Shown here: in pieces, positions 22,321 to 35,020 of the stretch
Position numbering within the stretch: the first letter of the stretch is position 1
How the letters are laid out: every line of letters starts with the position of its first letter
DNA from: Fragum whitleyi
Lineage: Eukaryota; Mollusca; Bivalvia; Cardiida; Cardiidae
Direction: 5' to 3'
Assembly: GCA_948146395.1 (NCBI GenBank)
Contig: OX411556.1
Span: 25,217,596 to 25,281,595 of the forward strand
DNA length: 64,000 nucleotides
Program-made: the position numbers and the translations under genes
The notes under the pieces: generated by a model
Told to the model about the DNA's origin: nothing
Database searches by the model: none
What the model saw: the letters and a program-made list of their open reading frames with translations, nothing else

Positions 22321-22614
22321 ATTTTAGTTGTCATTTTTGACAATGTGTTAAAGCATACATTTACGATAGATAAAGTCAATTTCGGCAACTTGTCTCTTAG
22401 AATACCAATGCCTTTGTGCCATTACCATATTCTATTTAGTTTGGGTTTCCACAAATTTATATAGAACTAAATGTAATATGTAGATAATAAACAATTTTAT
22501 AAATACATTATAAGTTTTCTATATTCGTGCCTTTTGCAAAGAGTCAGGCAATTTATTTTTTTCTGTATAGATTATTTGGCTTCCGTAAGATGCAGATCTT
22601 CTTTCGTTAATTTC

Positions 22615-22790
22615 ACCGTACAGTCAAACCTGTGTTAGTGGCCACCTGTATTTAGCAAGCAACCTGCCTTAGGCAAGCGGCCACCGAGTGCCAAAATGAA
22701 CCAATTACTCAGAAATTGACCTGTCTTAAGCAAGCACTTTTTGAATGCCCCTTGTGCGATTGCTTAAGGTATGTTTGATGTATATGATGA
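22615..22790. mobile_element. Fragment of a TIR element with GTCAAACCTGTGTTAGTGGC end
   Basis: TACAGTCAAACCTGTG followed by 'GCAAGCGGCCACCGAG' and 'CCTGTCTTAAGCAAGCA' is typical of TA-target elements whose ends are rich in AAGCGGCCAC words. Related pieces are near 41940-42179 and 47570-47890. Confidence 0.5.
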
Positions 22791-23524
22791 TCTTACAGGG
22801 GCCGACAGCGACCCAGATGGGATTCGGGGGGTTCAAAAGAACCTCCACTGAAACCCAATTGTTTCATTTTCATATAGAATTTTAGTTACCATTCCCCCGC
22901 TGTTTACGCCATACTCCTGTTTTAAATAAAGATTTGACAGACAGTATAGATTAAGATCAGCCTGCACAGTTGTGCAGTCCGATCTCAGTATATAATGCCT
23001 GCCCTCTACTTGATTTTGGGGATAAATTCTTGAGGCAGTCTTGTTAATATGCCAAAAATAGGAAATTTGTTAAACAGTATTTTAAACTCTGCGGGAAAAG
23101 GATTGAAATTGTGTAATAAGTGTATTATGAAAACGAACCCCCTTTTTATCTCATAACCTCTTTACGTAAAGTCCGGATCCGCCGCATGGACTATTATACC
23201 CATGACGTCATAATATTGTCACGTGCATAATGACGCGCTTAATAAAATTATTTCCTGAAATATTCGTGTTCGCGTCATTTTGCTTTAAAGAAATAGAATG
23301 AACGTTTATCATCATTTAATTTTATATTTCGTGAACAAAAAGTGGTTCATTTTCATCTGTGCTTTGGTCACTTATAAATGCTTGGATATGGCTGAAGTTT
23401 TATTTATCAATCAATGAAGGATAAATTCAGCCTGTCGTGACATTTATCCGACATTTTCTCAATCGCGTAACGTTAAGTCTCAGAAGCACAGTCTAATCAG
23501 AGTCTTCGCTGTACGGTAAATCGA
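22791..23524. other. No gene seen
   Basis: Includes a dispersed-repeat fragment (22800-22860, 'GATTCGGGGGGTTCAAAAGA'). The rest is AT-rich with no supported feature. Confidence 0.5.
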
Positions 23525-24352
23525 AACAGTTAATCACATCAAGAAATTGGTACTCATCTCATTTAAAACCATTCAAAATCACACGCTCAGCGCTCCAATC
23601 ATTCAAACATGCTTCCGTGATAGTCCACAAACGCATCCGAATCGTTAGAATGAACCAAATTGATAAAATAAATGCTTGATTTTATTAGATGGTGTTGAAT
23701 TTTATCCACCTAATTTGACCTTGAGGACACAAAATAAGATTACAGATAAGAATATCGTAAAATTGACAAGATGAATGGTTTGGAAATGATTTTAGACTGA
23801 AATTGAATGAGCAAGTGGGCGAGTTTTGAGTGAAATTAAAGGAAGGTAATCCAATAACACTAATTTTGTTCAAGATGAACAAAAAAAGCGATATTGATTA
23901 CCTCCCTTTAATAAAATGTGCATACAAGTTCTTTAGTTAGCTTCCCTTTTCTTCAAAAACATATTCGACGCTTACAATTTGAATTTTGTCGGTGAAATCG
24001 CGGTTTTTCTCTATCCAAATTTTTTTTAATGACGTTGATTCTGTGCTTTTCAATGGGTTTGAGCGTTTTTGAGCGGTTTGAGTGAGTGTCTGGAATGTAT
24101 GAATGGAGCGCTGATTGAACGATTTAGAATGGTTTTGATTGAGGTGAATGTCAATTTAACGATTTTTTTAACTGTAAGAGGAGAGAGGGAGGTGGTAAAA
24201 AAATTCGCTTTTTCACCCAATTGTACATAGTCATTGATAATATTTTACCTCCTTTGAAAATCATTCAAAACTCGCTCGACACAACCATTCAATTATATTC
24301 CAAAATAATTTCAAAATCATTCAGCTTTTAATTTGTCGATGTTTCTAACTGT
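23525..24352. mobile_element. Family M MITE with a second family M copy inside it
   Basis: Outer copy: left arm from 'AACAGTTAATCACATCAAGA', right arm from about 24180 ending GATGTTTCTAACTGT. The right arm resembles the 19333-19760 subfamily. The inner copy, 23741-24175, begins TACAGATAAGAATATCG and ends TTTTTTTAACTGTA. Confidence 0.8.
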
Positions 24353-24619
24353 TGCCAAGGAACTACAGTCTCTGTTCACAAAAGTATTTTAATGTACTGC
24401 GTAATTGTCAATGTGTGTAAATGTCTGACCGTCACGCACACATGTCATGGTTGTAAATGTCACACGCAGGCTCAATTGAACTTGCGCTGAAACAATCATC
24501 CTCCATGATTTATCATTTAACCGAAGATAGTATTGCACAATAATACAAATTGTAACGACTTTAAGGAGAACGTAGTGTTCGTGCATCAATTCTCAGGTCG
24601 GTGGATTCGTGACCCTAGA

Positions 24620-24996
24620 GAAAATCGACAATCGGGTGAGTGAAATTTAAGGGAGATGATCCAATACTGCTAATTTTGTTCAGGATGAACAAAATTAGCG
24701 ATATTTATTACCTCCCTTTAATAAAATATTCATAATTGATCTAAAAAAATATCTCTGTCTTCACGAAATAATCGCACGCTTCCAAATCCAATAAAGTCAG
24801 TGAAATCAGTGATTTTTTTACATAGCTAATTATATTTAGAATCTAGTAGTTCATCTTATAAATATTTATTTATGATTTTAGAACGTTTTTGAATGGTTTG
24901 AGTTAGTGTTAAGAATGAATGAATGGAGTGCTGAGTGAGCGATTAAGAATGGTTTTGATCGGAATGGGTGTCAATTTCACGATGTACTTAACTGTA
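24620..24996. mobile_element. Family M MITE, left end lost
   Basis: The core GCTAATTTTGTTCAGGATGA plus ACAAAATTAGCGATATT is intact. The right end is TTTCACGATGTACTTAACTG-TA. The left arm fades into unrelated sequence. Confidence 0.75.
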
Positions 24997-25036
24997 ACAT
25001 ATGTTAAACGGTTCACATCACGCCCATACATGATAA

Positions 25037-25458
25037 TACAGTTAGTTACATCGTGAAATTGACATTCATCTCAATCAAAACCATTCTAAATCACCCACTC
25101 ATCTCTCCATTCATTTCAAATACTCACTCAGACTATTCAAATACGCTCCAAAATCACTAAAAATGATAAGATTAACAAGTCCATAGGAAAATAAAAAATG
25201 GTAGCTAAAATCCACGATCTCACTTACATAAGTGAATTTTATAAGCGTTAGGTTGGTTCGTAATGACACTGAAAAGTATTCATAGAATTTGTATGTATGT
25301 TCTCTTAAAGGGAGGTAATACAGTATCGCCAATTTTGTTCAAGATGAACAAAATTGGCGATACTTGATTACCTCCCTTGAATTTCGATCAAAGCTCGCTC
25401 CACTAGCTCATTCAATTTCAATCCAAAATCATTCATCTTGTTAATTACACAGTGTTAT
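25037..25458. mobile_element. Family M MITE, full length
   Basis: Starts TACAGTTAGTTACATCGTGA, with core 'ATCGCCAATTTTGTTC'/'GAACAAAATTGGCGAT' at about 25325-25360. The right end is degraded (TTAATTACACAGTGTTAT). Confidence 0.8.
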
Positions 25459-26231
25459 GCGTATGGACCAACTTTTTCCTGACCCTGGACGATTATTGTT
25501 TCACGCTTTATCAGAGTATCTCTGAGACAGCAGGCTACCAGCTCTAGACTAGTACAAATATGGACTTTTGGCATAGCTTAGAATAGGCTATTCTGATTGT
25601 TGACAGTGAGACCAGTCTACGCCCGACCCGAAAGCGGGCCAGAAATAAGTTGGCTTATTAACTGTACATGACTGTACATGATAATATTACATGATATTCT
25701 GGAAACCGACAACGCCACAGATTGGAGAAAGATGTTGATATTATACGGCGTAAACTTACAAAAACACGGCCAAAAAATGTGCCGTGTGCAAAGAACCATC
25801 ACGTAAATCGGACGAGGAATAAAACAGCAAGGTAAGTTTCTTTTTTCACTGTTTCATTTTTTGTGTGATGTTCGCGTGCTCCCCAGGCAATGCACTTGCT
25901 TAACAAGTAAAAGAATCTTTGGTTTGGTTCTACGGGTTTTTTGAATAAAACAAACAAACCTAAAAAACTATATGAGTGTACATTTTCTATAACTCTCACA
26001 AACAGTCAATCTTGCTCGAGCGACCACGTCTATTTAACAATCAAATTTATAAAGCGACCGATTTATGAATTCGCTTTCTTAGAATAACATATCATAATTA
26101 GTAGATATTTATTAGCCTTAAAATTGCTGTTAAGTTTTAAAAAGTTGCTAAAATAAAATATCTGGCCCGAGACGAGACTTATTATAATATACCCACAGAA
26201 CAGAGATCTTAACGCGTTATTGACTTTGAAA
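25459..26231. other. No gene seen
   Basis: Short ORFs only, without family character. No clear repeat boundary. Confidence 0.5.
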
Positions 26232-26530
26232 GAGAGAGAGAGACAGAGCCAGACACAGGCAAAGAGAAAGAGAGAGACAGAGACAGACAGAGACAGACAG
26301 AAACAGAGAGCGAGAAAGAGACAGAGAGAGACAGACAAAAAGACGGAGACAGACAGACGGACGGACGGATGGACAGAAGACAAATAGGCAGAAAGACGGA
26401 CAAAGACAGATAGACAAACACAGACAGACAGACATAGAAGGACAGACAGAGGGGTACAGAGAGAGAAAGAGAGACATAGTAAGAGAAAGAGAGATGGAAT
26501 CACACAAAGACACAGACAGTCAGAGAAAGA
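26232..26530. repeat. GA-rich microsatellite (AGAGACAGACAGA)n
   Basis: Imperfect GAGA and GACAGACA tract of about 300 bp. It creates overlapping Ser/Leu-rich pseudo-ORFs on the minus strand that are not genes. Confidence 0.95.
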
Positions 26531-26865
26531 GAAAGTGAGATTCTGGTCAATTGATGTAAGAGTTTAAGATAATTTCTGGGGGTTGCTGTCAGGTTGTTTA
26601 CATTTGGATATAAATACACTGATAAGCATTCCCGAGCACAGCTCAAATTTTAGAACCGCCTCCTAGAGTATAGGGAACGTTAATCGATCATGTTATCCGT
26701 TAGTCGGAGACCAACACGCCGTACCGTTGGAATAATTTAGCTTTGGCAACGGGCTTTCGATTTGCTTAAGCCTAAACACTTCAAGAAATTGGTTGTCAAA
26801 TGATTATTTTAGTCATGTGGGGTTTAACGAATTGTTATGGGGGTTCTTTTACTCAACCCTGACGG

Positions 26866-27072
26866 CGGCATTCATCCTTTCCGACTATTTGTCTACCACA
26901 AATGGGTTGATAATCGTAAACTTATGTGGGATAGCAGCTGGAGGCTAGGAAAGGATGTGATGGTAGTACTGGTGAGAGAAATACCAGAAATTCATTGTTT
27001 GGTGCTCCAGCCGCCGCGAAATGATTGAAATAACGCTAAAAGCGGCGTAAAGCCCCATTCAAACAAACAAAT
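26866..27072 (+). mobile_element. 5'-truncated tRNA-derived SINE
   Basis: Body only: 'GGCGGCATTCATCCTTTCCG', 'GGGATAGCAGCTGGAGGCTA', 'TTTGGTGCTCCAGCCGCCGC', with tail CCATTCAAACAAACAAATC. Confidence 0.8.
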
Positions 27073-27811
27073 CTTTGGCTCATTGTCACAAATAAACTTA
27101 CGTGAAAAATGAAATAAAACAATCTAAACAAAACAAAACAAGAAAGAAACAGCGACAATATTTATGATCCGTTCTCCAGGAAAATATGTCTAATTGACGT
27201 CACTTAGTAATTTCAGCTTCCTTACCTAGAGTATACACTCACAAAATTATAGACTTATCCAAATTCACAAAAATCAACCGTAAATTCAATGTGCGTTGAA
27301 ATTTATAAGAGACTGCAAGATATTGTAGAAAAACATTGAGGAAAAAATGTGAAATTGCCTGAAAAAAGTACAAAGCGTCTAATTCGTTTTGGAAATAACA
27401 CTTCTTTTCCTGAACAATAAGTTTTGTATTTTTAACTCGGCTCTTTTCGGAGAAAATCCGAGGTATTTCTGTGCATTGGTGTCATCGTCGTTGCCGTCGG
27501 TGAAGGCATTCACTTTAACTTGTCACACATGCTCACTATCAAAAGAACAACCTATCCTATCGAGAGGGATAACTCTTGATGCGTTTCTGGCAAATTATGC
27601 CCCTTTTTCGACTTAGATTTTTTATCCACAATCCAGCAATCAATAGCCGAGCGTAGGCACCCGTAGGCGGTGCTCTAGTTTAAGAATTGGAGTTAAAGAC
27701 CTTTGGGCTATTGTCAATTCTATTGTCATTTAGGCAGGTTTTTCTTCAGAACGGATCTTATATATTCTAAAATATATTAGGTTGACGATACACTTTATTT
27801 TCAGATTAAAG
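27073..27811. other. Upstream region of cyclase gene 1
   Basis: A dispersed-repeat-like stretch lies at about 27430-27680 (GGAGAAAATCCGAGG; TATGCCCCTTTTTCGACTTA). CACTTTATTTTCAG at 27790-27803 looks like a 3' splice site eight bases before the ATG, so a non-coding first exon probably lies upstream. No promoter motif could be singled out. Confidence 0.4.
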
Positions 27812-29913
27812 ATGTCTTCACTTTTCTACGAATTTCTTTTGGCTGTGGCGGTTTGTCTGATGGAAGTAGACGGTCGAAAGCTGGTGGATCTCACTCACAC
27901 GTTGGACAGCAAAGCTCCAAAATGGCCGCTCCCAGGAATTTTAACAGAAGAAAAGTATTTCAAGAAGACGGACTTAATGTGGACAAGAACTGAACATTAC
28001 TGGTAAAAATTTGTATTTGTTTTACACATCAGCCACAGGCATCAGGCGTCTGATACAGATTTTTTTTCCCTTTTTTTCTGTTGTTGCTTTTGTTGTTGTT
28101 TGTTGCTGTTTTTGGAATGGGATTTACTGTTGCTTTTAACAATATTACTGTCATTTCGCCTGTTTTTCCCCGCTCACGGGGCCAGTTTTACTAACATCTT
28201 AGGATCATTTTTTGCGTAAGTCAAAAATAAAGGTTGTTTCTACAGTAGTTACTAAATATTATATTCTGTCATGCATCACCTTACTGGAATCGTCTTCTAA
28301 AGACGATTCAAATGAGATAATGCAAGGCAGAATCTATCAATGAGTAAAAACACCAGGTACGATTTGTGATTTTGACTTACGATTATTTTTTTCGTAAGAT
28401 GTTGATAAAACGGGCCACAGTACTCGCGTTATATCCTTTCCTAGACTCCTACTGCTATCGCACTCAAAATTATCAATATCCTCCCATTAGTGGGAGATAA
28501 ATATTGGAAAGATATGTGTGGCCGCCCGGCCGGATTAAAACAGTAACCTACAGTTATAGTGCGGTTTTATTGACTTGAATCTGACCCCTGCTATTTAGAT
28601 GAATTAAAATCTGATTATTCCTACTCGGCTTTGCACGTGCTTTCATATGAATGAATAACAAACGATATTGGATGTATTATACACTTTGTTAATTGATAAA
28701 ATATGTCGGTAATTGTTATCTAGTAAGCAGTTTTTCCACAGAGGTCAAAGTCGGGTCAAATTAACCAGGCTATAGAAACATCATGAGATTGACATTCACT
28801 CTAATCAAAACCATTCCAAATTCATCCATCCCAAACACTTATTCACGCCTTTAAAATCGCTCTAAAATCGTTAAAAAAAACACTTTCACATCGTTCAAAT
28901 GATCAACATTTAATTTTAATCGATCAATATGTCCATAATTTAATTTGCTGGTGTAGATTTTTTAGCTCTTGATGGGTCCCTTGAGACACAAATACAAAAT
29001 AATAGATAACTTTAAAGGGAGGTAATGAAATATCACAAATTTCTTCCAACTAGAAATACAAGATGTTACTATTTAAGGTTAATACTTTTTTCTGCCGGAA
29101 CATATCAACCGTGCAGCGTATTTTTGTTAATTTACTATGATAATTGCAAGGGTTGTGTAAACGGGCTAAAGATAGATCTTATTTCTTTATCATCATATTA
29201 TTATTATTATTTTATGATAAATGTATATCTTTTTCAGGGGAGCAATCAGCTATATGGAATATTACGAACATATGGGTACACACATTGACGCCCCAATACA
29301 CATGGCTGAAGGCAAATCTACTGTCGATCAAATACCGGTAGACAAGCTAATGGGACCAGGCGTTGTTTTTGACATCAAAGAAAAGGCGAAACAAGATCCT
29401 GATTATGGACTAACAGTCGCTGATATCGAGGAGTATGAATCAGAATTTGGTCGAATTCCAGACGGCGCTATTGTCAATATAAACTCCGGCTGGGGACTGA
29501 AATACCCGAGGCCAGATCAAATGTTCGGCAGTGATACCTATAATGACTCAAAAACCTTCCACTATCCCGGATACACACTTGAAGCGGCCCAATTCTTGTA
29601 CACAAAAAGGCATATTAGCGTCTTAGGAATAGATACACCGTCTGTAGATATAGGACCTGACACCACGTACCCTGTACACGTGTACTTACAAGGTCACGAA
29701 GTCCCTCTGATGGAATATGTCGCTAATCTGGATACAATTCCACAAGCTGGTACCACGATATTTCTGGGTGCTCCTAAGTTTAGAGGGGGTACTGGGGGAC
29801 CAACAAGAGTTATTGCCGTTGTTGGGGATGATGTTTTTACGTCATCAGCAAATATCTACAGAAGTACCGTTCTCGTATTGCTAACACGTTATATTTGTTT
29901 GCGACTAGTTTGA
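27812..29913 (+). CDS. Cyclase-family metallohydrolase, copy 1 (secreted, possibly GPI-anchored)
   Basis: Two exons, 27812-28002 and 29238-29913, 288 aa. The phase-2 intron splits the codon of W64 (donor TG|GTAAAA, acceptor TTTTTCAG|G). Residues 1-20 form a signal peptide. LVDLTHTLD (24-32) is the family's first strand. The metal signature HMGTHIDAPIH has H75, H79, D81 and H85, spaced exactly as in bacterial KynB-type enzymes. GIDTPSVD (194-201) and E223 in PLMEYVANLD follow; GAPKFRGGTGGPTRV (241-255) closes the fold. A Ser-containing linker and the hydrophobic tail TVLVLLTRYICLRLV (274-288) suggest a GPI signal. PF04199 enzymes hydrolyse amide or lactam bonds (N-formylkynurenine, isatin); the substrate here is unknown. 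A possible AATAAA lies at 30451. It heads a same-strand array of four. Confidence 0.9.
28183..28419. mobile_element. Family P palindromic MITE in intron 1 of cyclase copy 1
   Basis: Ends GGGCCAGTTTTACTAACATC and GATGTTGATAAAACGGGCC. The inner pair 'TCGTCTTCTAAAGACGATTC' is nearly palindromic. Confidence 0.8.
28432..28560 (-). mobile_element. SINE fragment in intron 1 of cyclase copy 1
   Basis: 'ATCCTTTCCTAGACTCCTAC' and 'TAGTGGGAGATAAATATTGG' match the SINE body on the minus strand. Head and tail are degraded. Confidence 0.55.
28765..29050. mobile_element. Left half of a family M MITE in intron 1 of cyclase copy 1
   Basis: 'AACATCATGAGATTGACATT', CATTCCAAAT arms, and TTAAAGGGAGGTAATGAAAT at the core. 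The second half is missing. Confidence 0.7.
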
Positions 29914-30838
29914 AATTCTATCGGAACAAAGCAGATATAGATCCACAAGTTCAATTGAGTGATCAAAGGTCATTTTTGTCTATACCCGTATAGACAAAAT
30001 TGACCTTTGATTACTCACTCTAAATTGCGGAACTATACCAGTACTATACAAATTAAAGTGTTAGCATACATATATTTTGTGTTATCAATTCTAGATATAA
30101 TAGAAAAAGGCAAATTATTATCAAAACAGGGCCATACGTTCATTTCAGATTCATGGTTAATTCAAACCTTGAAGATGTGTCTTTGCGTGTTGAATTAATT
30201 CAATGTTATTAAAGGACCATTTAAAGTGCAGTTTAGAATTAAATAGTATGTAGTAAACGTTGGCCTTGTGTGCTAAATTAGGTACATGGAGCAATAAGAG
30301 TCATAGATTTGTAAAATTCAAAATACAACTGATAGACGAAAACGGTTTTATATAACTCACTAAGGCTTGTTGATCTCCATCTTCATACATCGTACATGTA
30401 TTTCATGATTTTCATCCTTGCTCTAAATATGCATGATCCCTCTAAAGGACAATAAATTGACAACAGACTTAAACTCGAATGCTTGAAAACTGAAAAAACC
30501 TTTTATCATTTAACATAACCAATATGTTATTTCCAAAAAGAATTATATCCTTTGTCTCTGTTTATGCAAGCCATCTGTTCTCAATTTCAATGTTCATTGA
30601 ATTAACAGTAAAAGTTCTATGAATTTGGATAACTTTTAAATTATTCGTTTTCAATTATTAGATATGTGTAAAACACCTGAAATTACCCAGCGAAGTCATT
30701 TAGACTGGTTTTCCTAGATGACGCATCGTTTACTTTCTAGACGTTATAGAAATTGCGAACATAAGATAACAAATAATTACAATGATTCCTCTCCTGAATT
30801 TTTTGTTGAGGATACTGTAGCTTCATTATGGAACACTT
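29914..30838. other. 3' region of cyclase copy 1 and spacer
   Basis: Directly after the stop, 'AAAGGTCATTTTTGTCTATA' and 'TAGACAAAATTGACCTTTG' (about 29965-30010) form an inverted repeat. A candidate AATAAA polyadenylation signal is at 30451-30456. No other gene. Confidence 0.5.
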
Positions 30839-31273
30839 TACAACATCGTGAAATTGACATTCATCTCAATCAAAACCATTCTAAATCTCTCACTCATCGC
30901 TCCATTCATTCATTCCAAACGCTCAATCAAACCATTCAAAAGTGCTCAAAATGACTTAAAAAGATAAGGTCAACAACTATATTCAAAATTAATTTAGCTA
31001 GAAATAAATCGCTTTTTCAATTTCATAATTGAAATTGTAAGCGTCTTATTGGATATAGACGAAATATGAACCTATTTAAAGACTTTGTATGCATATTTTT
31101 TTAAGGGGGGGGGGATAAATATCGCTAATTTTGTTTACCCTGAACAAAATTAACGAGATTGGATTACCTCCCTTAAATTTCACTCAAAAACCGCTCCTCT
31201 CACTCATTCAATATCACACCAAAATCATTCCAAAATCAATCATCTTGTCAATTTCACGATGTTATTAACTGTA
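30839..31273. mobile_element. Family M MITE, full length (435 bp)
   Basis: Starts TACAACATCGTGAAATTGAC and ends TTTCACGATGTTATTAACTG-TA. The core ATCGCTAATTTTGTTTACCC..GAACAAAATTAACGAG is slightly decayed, with a G run at 31107-31114. A small ORF across its left arm is a by-product. Confidence 0.85.
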
Positions 31274-32124
31274 CCTACTCTTGACTTCCTGTTGTATCTC
31301 ACACAGCGCAACAACAACATTTCACCCGAGCCAACAGCTGCTTATTCCGCTAAAGCATACTTCGGATCATTAGCCCTTTTGGTGAATGAAATTTGAATCT
31401 TTTCACTATGATTTTTGTTAGATGTGGGGTGAAGTTTATAATAGTGTTATAGGCTTTCGACTTGTTTTGTAATAATGAATGTAATTTTGATATCGTTACT
31501 AGTGACAATCAAAGAACTGAAAGTACTGATGGTGAACGAATCTGTTGGCATTCTAAAGTGATATATTTAATTCGTTGAGAAAAGAGAAATTATAAATGTA
31601 AAAAATAATCAAGGAAAGTGTTACGACAAAATTCTAAATTCAAAGAAAGAGAGGAAAACAAAGGTAGAGAGAATGACAGACAGAGACAGACCGATAGACA
31701 GAGAGCGATTAGCCTAGAGAAAAGAAAACAGGCAACTATAGCGTCTAGACTAATGATTCTTTTCTTAACTCAAAAAATAGCAGTCAGAAAGGTAATTCAA
31801 TTTCCACATGCGGAACCCATATTTTAGCAGATTAAACAGCAGTCTTTCTGCATATTGACTTTTAAACGTTATCCGCTATGGCTCTGGTACGACCTGAATG
31901 GGGTTCCCCCCATCCTGCGAATTAAAAGACCGCTGTTTCGTAATTGTAATTACAGGGTTTTGGTCTCTTTCGGTAATATTCAGTCTTGTGAAAGAATAAT
32001 TATCTGATGCCATTGCGTAAAAAATAATTAAAAAAAAAAAGAAAAAAAAAACAATTCGATAAAATCTATGTTGGAAGGTATTTTGTACAGCTAATGAATT
32101 GTCCAAATATAGTCGTTGTTTAAA
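31274..32124. other. No gene seen
   Basis: A short purine-rich stretch at about 31640-31710 (AGAGAGAATGACAGACAGAG) gives a spurious ORF. Nothing else supported. Confidence 0.5.
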
Positions 32125-32285
32125 TTCTATTGCTCCTACCAAACGGCAGATAATCGTAAAGCTAAGAGGGTAGAAGATGGCAGCTACGTACGGATGTATG
32201 CTAATTATAGTTTTGGTGCGAGAAATACCAATTTCCATGGTAAGGTAAAGGTGCTCCAGTCCACAGGCGATTGATTCACAATCCA
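32125..32285 (+). mobile_element. Decayed SINE body
   Basis: 'AGATAATCGTAAAGC', 'GTGCGAGAAATACCA' and 'GGTGCTCCAGTCCACAGGCG' retain the SINE order at low similarity. Confidence 0.5.
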
Positions 32286-35020
32286 AATTTCGTTTTTTGT
32301 AATATTTTACATACTTACGGCAAAACAAATAGATGAATGATTGTATTGAGGAAATTCTAGAGCCATCCGAGAGATAGAAGCGCTACTAAACAGTTGTAGT
32401 TACGATGTCAAGTACTTTGAAAAAAATCCATTCGATGTTACAATTTGAAATTAGGTCTATCGTGTTGGGATATTTGTTCATTTGATTCTTTTATTTATTT
32501 ATCTATTTACGACATTCATATATTAACAGTAAATGGTACCGAGATTGCTATATCCCCTTTTTTCCGGCCTTGTTTGAAACGAAAAAAAAAAAACAAACAA
32601 AAAAAACAGGGAATGGGATTTGGGTAATATGATACAAAAATACCCGTAACCGAAGATATTTACATTACACAAGTATGCAATGGGTTAAATTATACTTCAT
32701 ATCAAGGTTGGTCACGGTCAAGTGGTGCGTGTTTATGTTTCAATGAGAATTTGGACTAAATATACCGTATTCACCTTTTAGACGAGCCCTCCCTAATAAA
32801 CGCGCTCCCCTATAAATACGATTCCCATGCCCTTGACTATACGATCAACAACATCCAACCATCCACGGTCCGTGGTGAAAAATCCGGTCTCGAATTTAAT
32901 TTCAACAGCTGCTACTCCACGACGTAATGTTCAATAGATTGTGGGTTAACTATCTTAAATTCCTATCAGGATAAGGCTGGTTGCGTCAATAAAAGATCGT
33001 TCAACATCTGAAAAACTAGCGCGTCCTAAATCGCGCAGTCTTCCGGAAGCGCTAAAGGTTAAAATTTAACACAAAATTAAAACTGTTTCTCGTTATTCTT
33101 CATAAGTCACATGCGAACAAAATCCCCTTTCGTTGTTACGAAAATATTTCTGAAATCATTTTACCTTCTGCAAATATACAAAATATCCGAGTCAAATGAT
33201 TAAATCCTAGTAACAATTCATACTGATAAAATAGGAAAACCCCCGTAAAATCTCGTGTGTGACTTATTTAAAAATTGACGTGGCCGCTTGCAAGAATCTG
33301 GGGACTTCAAAGGGTGCCGACACGCGGTGACCCAGCTAACTCCAGACGTGTTGTGTTTTCACTACGAAACACTTTCATTTCATGTACCGGGTGCATTTAC
33401 ACATCACAAAATTTTAGGATTTGCTACAGGATTATTTATTTCATACGTGAATAGGTAATGATTTATTAGACCGCTTCGTCAATCGGTAGTGGACCATTGA
33501 ATATTGCATCGTCTGGAACTTTCTATCTTGTACAAATAATAACAATAATAATAATCTCGGCTTCTGTTATTCTGTTAAAGCTGCAATTAATGGTCGAGGG
33601 TGACCGTATTTCGATAGATGACTTTAAATGACAGAATTACAATTCATTAGCTAACATTTTATTTTATTTCTTAAATCTATAGCCTCAATAGATAAATAGA
33701 AAAGCGTGTTGGGTAGCGTACGTATTTCAATTGATAATTACGAACATGTTAACAGTTTGCTTCTCTTAGGTACGAAAATACGTATTTTGTTTTTTTTAAT
33801 TGAGTAAAAGAGTCTGAAATAATAGCGCCTCCACGACGTTTTGCATCGCGCTAAGGCGTGTTTAATAGGAGAAATACGGCAGGAACTTTCCATTCGTTTG
33901 TAAACTTGACCTTTCGTAACTTATAAGCAAAGGCTTCATTCATAAGAAGGCAGGTAAAATCGTAGTAGGTCATCACGTGTGGTATGGCCAATCACGTGTG
34001 TGGAAGTTCAAGAGTTCACGACCTCAATAAACACACATTTCCGGCAAATTACTACAAGTTGCAATAGCGAAGGTTTAAATCCAAAACATAGTATCTGTCT
34101 ATACAGTGTACAGACACAAACTTTGTTTTTGCTCTCAAGTCTCGAGAATCTTACGCCGATCAAAAATTCGCTTGTATAGACATTCCAAGATAATTTTGTG
34201 TTTTTAAAGTGTAATTTTCAGTATCTTCACTTGATGAAGAATGCTAGTATCATGCATTTAACGAAATAAACAGTGATTTTGTAGAGAGAAGTATCTAGTG
34301 ATACTAAATTGAATCTAAAGAGGTACTGCTTTATTTAAAACCTATTAAGATCCTACAGGATTTTCCATACACGGCATATAATACTGGTGAAATAAAATTT
34401 CGTTCACCAAAAACACGTTTTAGTTTCACGATAGGAACTACTTTTTTTCTGCTCAGACTTCTGAGATGATACATTGAAGTCTATCCACATTTTCAGGATA
34501 TCTGCGTTGGGGGTTCAAACTTACAAATTCAGAGTTTTCTTAAAATATTTATGCAATTTTGATAAAATATTCAAACGAAAAGAAAATATTAGGCTGCAGA
34601 AGGCTTGTTGATTGACACCCCCACCCCACCGCCCCCTTAAATCTGCCACTGAAGCTTCTGAATCACATATTATCAAAAGAATTGTTAATCAACATTTACT
34701 AGGAAAACAGAAACTATCACGAACAATAATATGATCGAGGGAACATCCTAAAACAAGAGCTATCGTAATTCGACGGTTTCTGTCTTCAGTGACTTTGAGG
34801 CGTTTTCGAAGGCTCGAAATCCTATGACATTGCAGTTTTAGTGACAAACACTCAATCCATCCTGATCCTAAGGTGATTTTCAATGTTCATGTTAAATATA
34901 AGGGGATTTGGTTGATTACAGATTGCACTATTCTTACAGTATGTCCATCTCGATACCCAGTCGATTCCCGAAGAATCCCGGTTTTACAATGTTTACATCG
35001 TTGACGAAATTGTCCATCCT
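32286..35020. other. Long gene-free stretch
   Basis: A dispersed-repeat end is likely at 32765-32830 (ATACCGTATTCACC...ACGAGCCCTCCC...AAACGCGCTCCCC), a motif style common in invertebrate repeats. No convincing ORF, RNA or TIR pair was found in the rest. Confidence 0.4.

Noticed and set aside
26063..26513. Three overlapping Ser/Leu-rich minus-strand ORFs
   Set aside because: Same cause: the GACAGA microsatellite at 26232-26530.
31876..32328. 150-aa minus-strand ORF
   Set aside because: Overlaps a decayed SINE and a poly-A/T tract that encodes a run of Phe. No motif.
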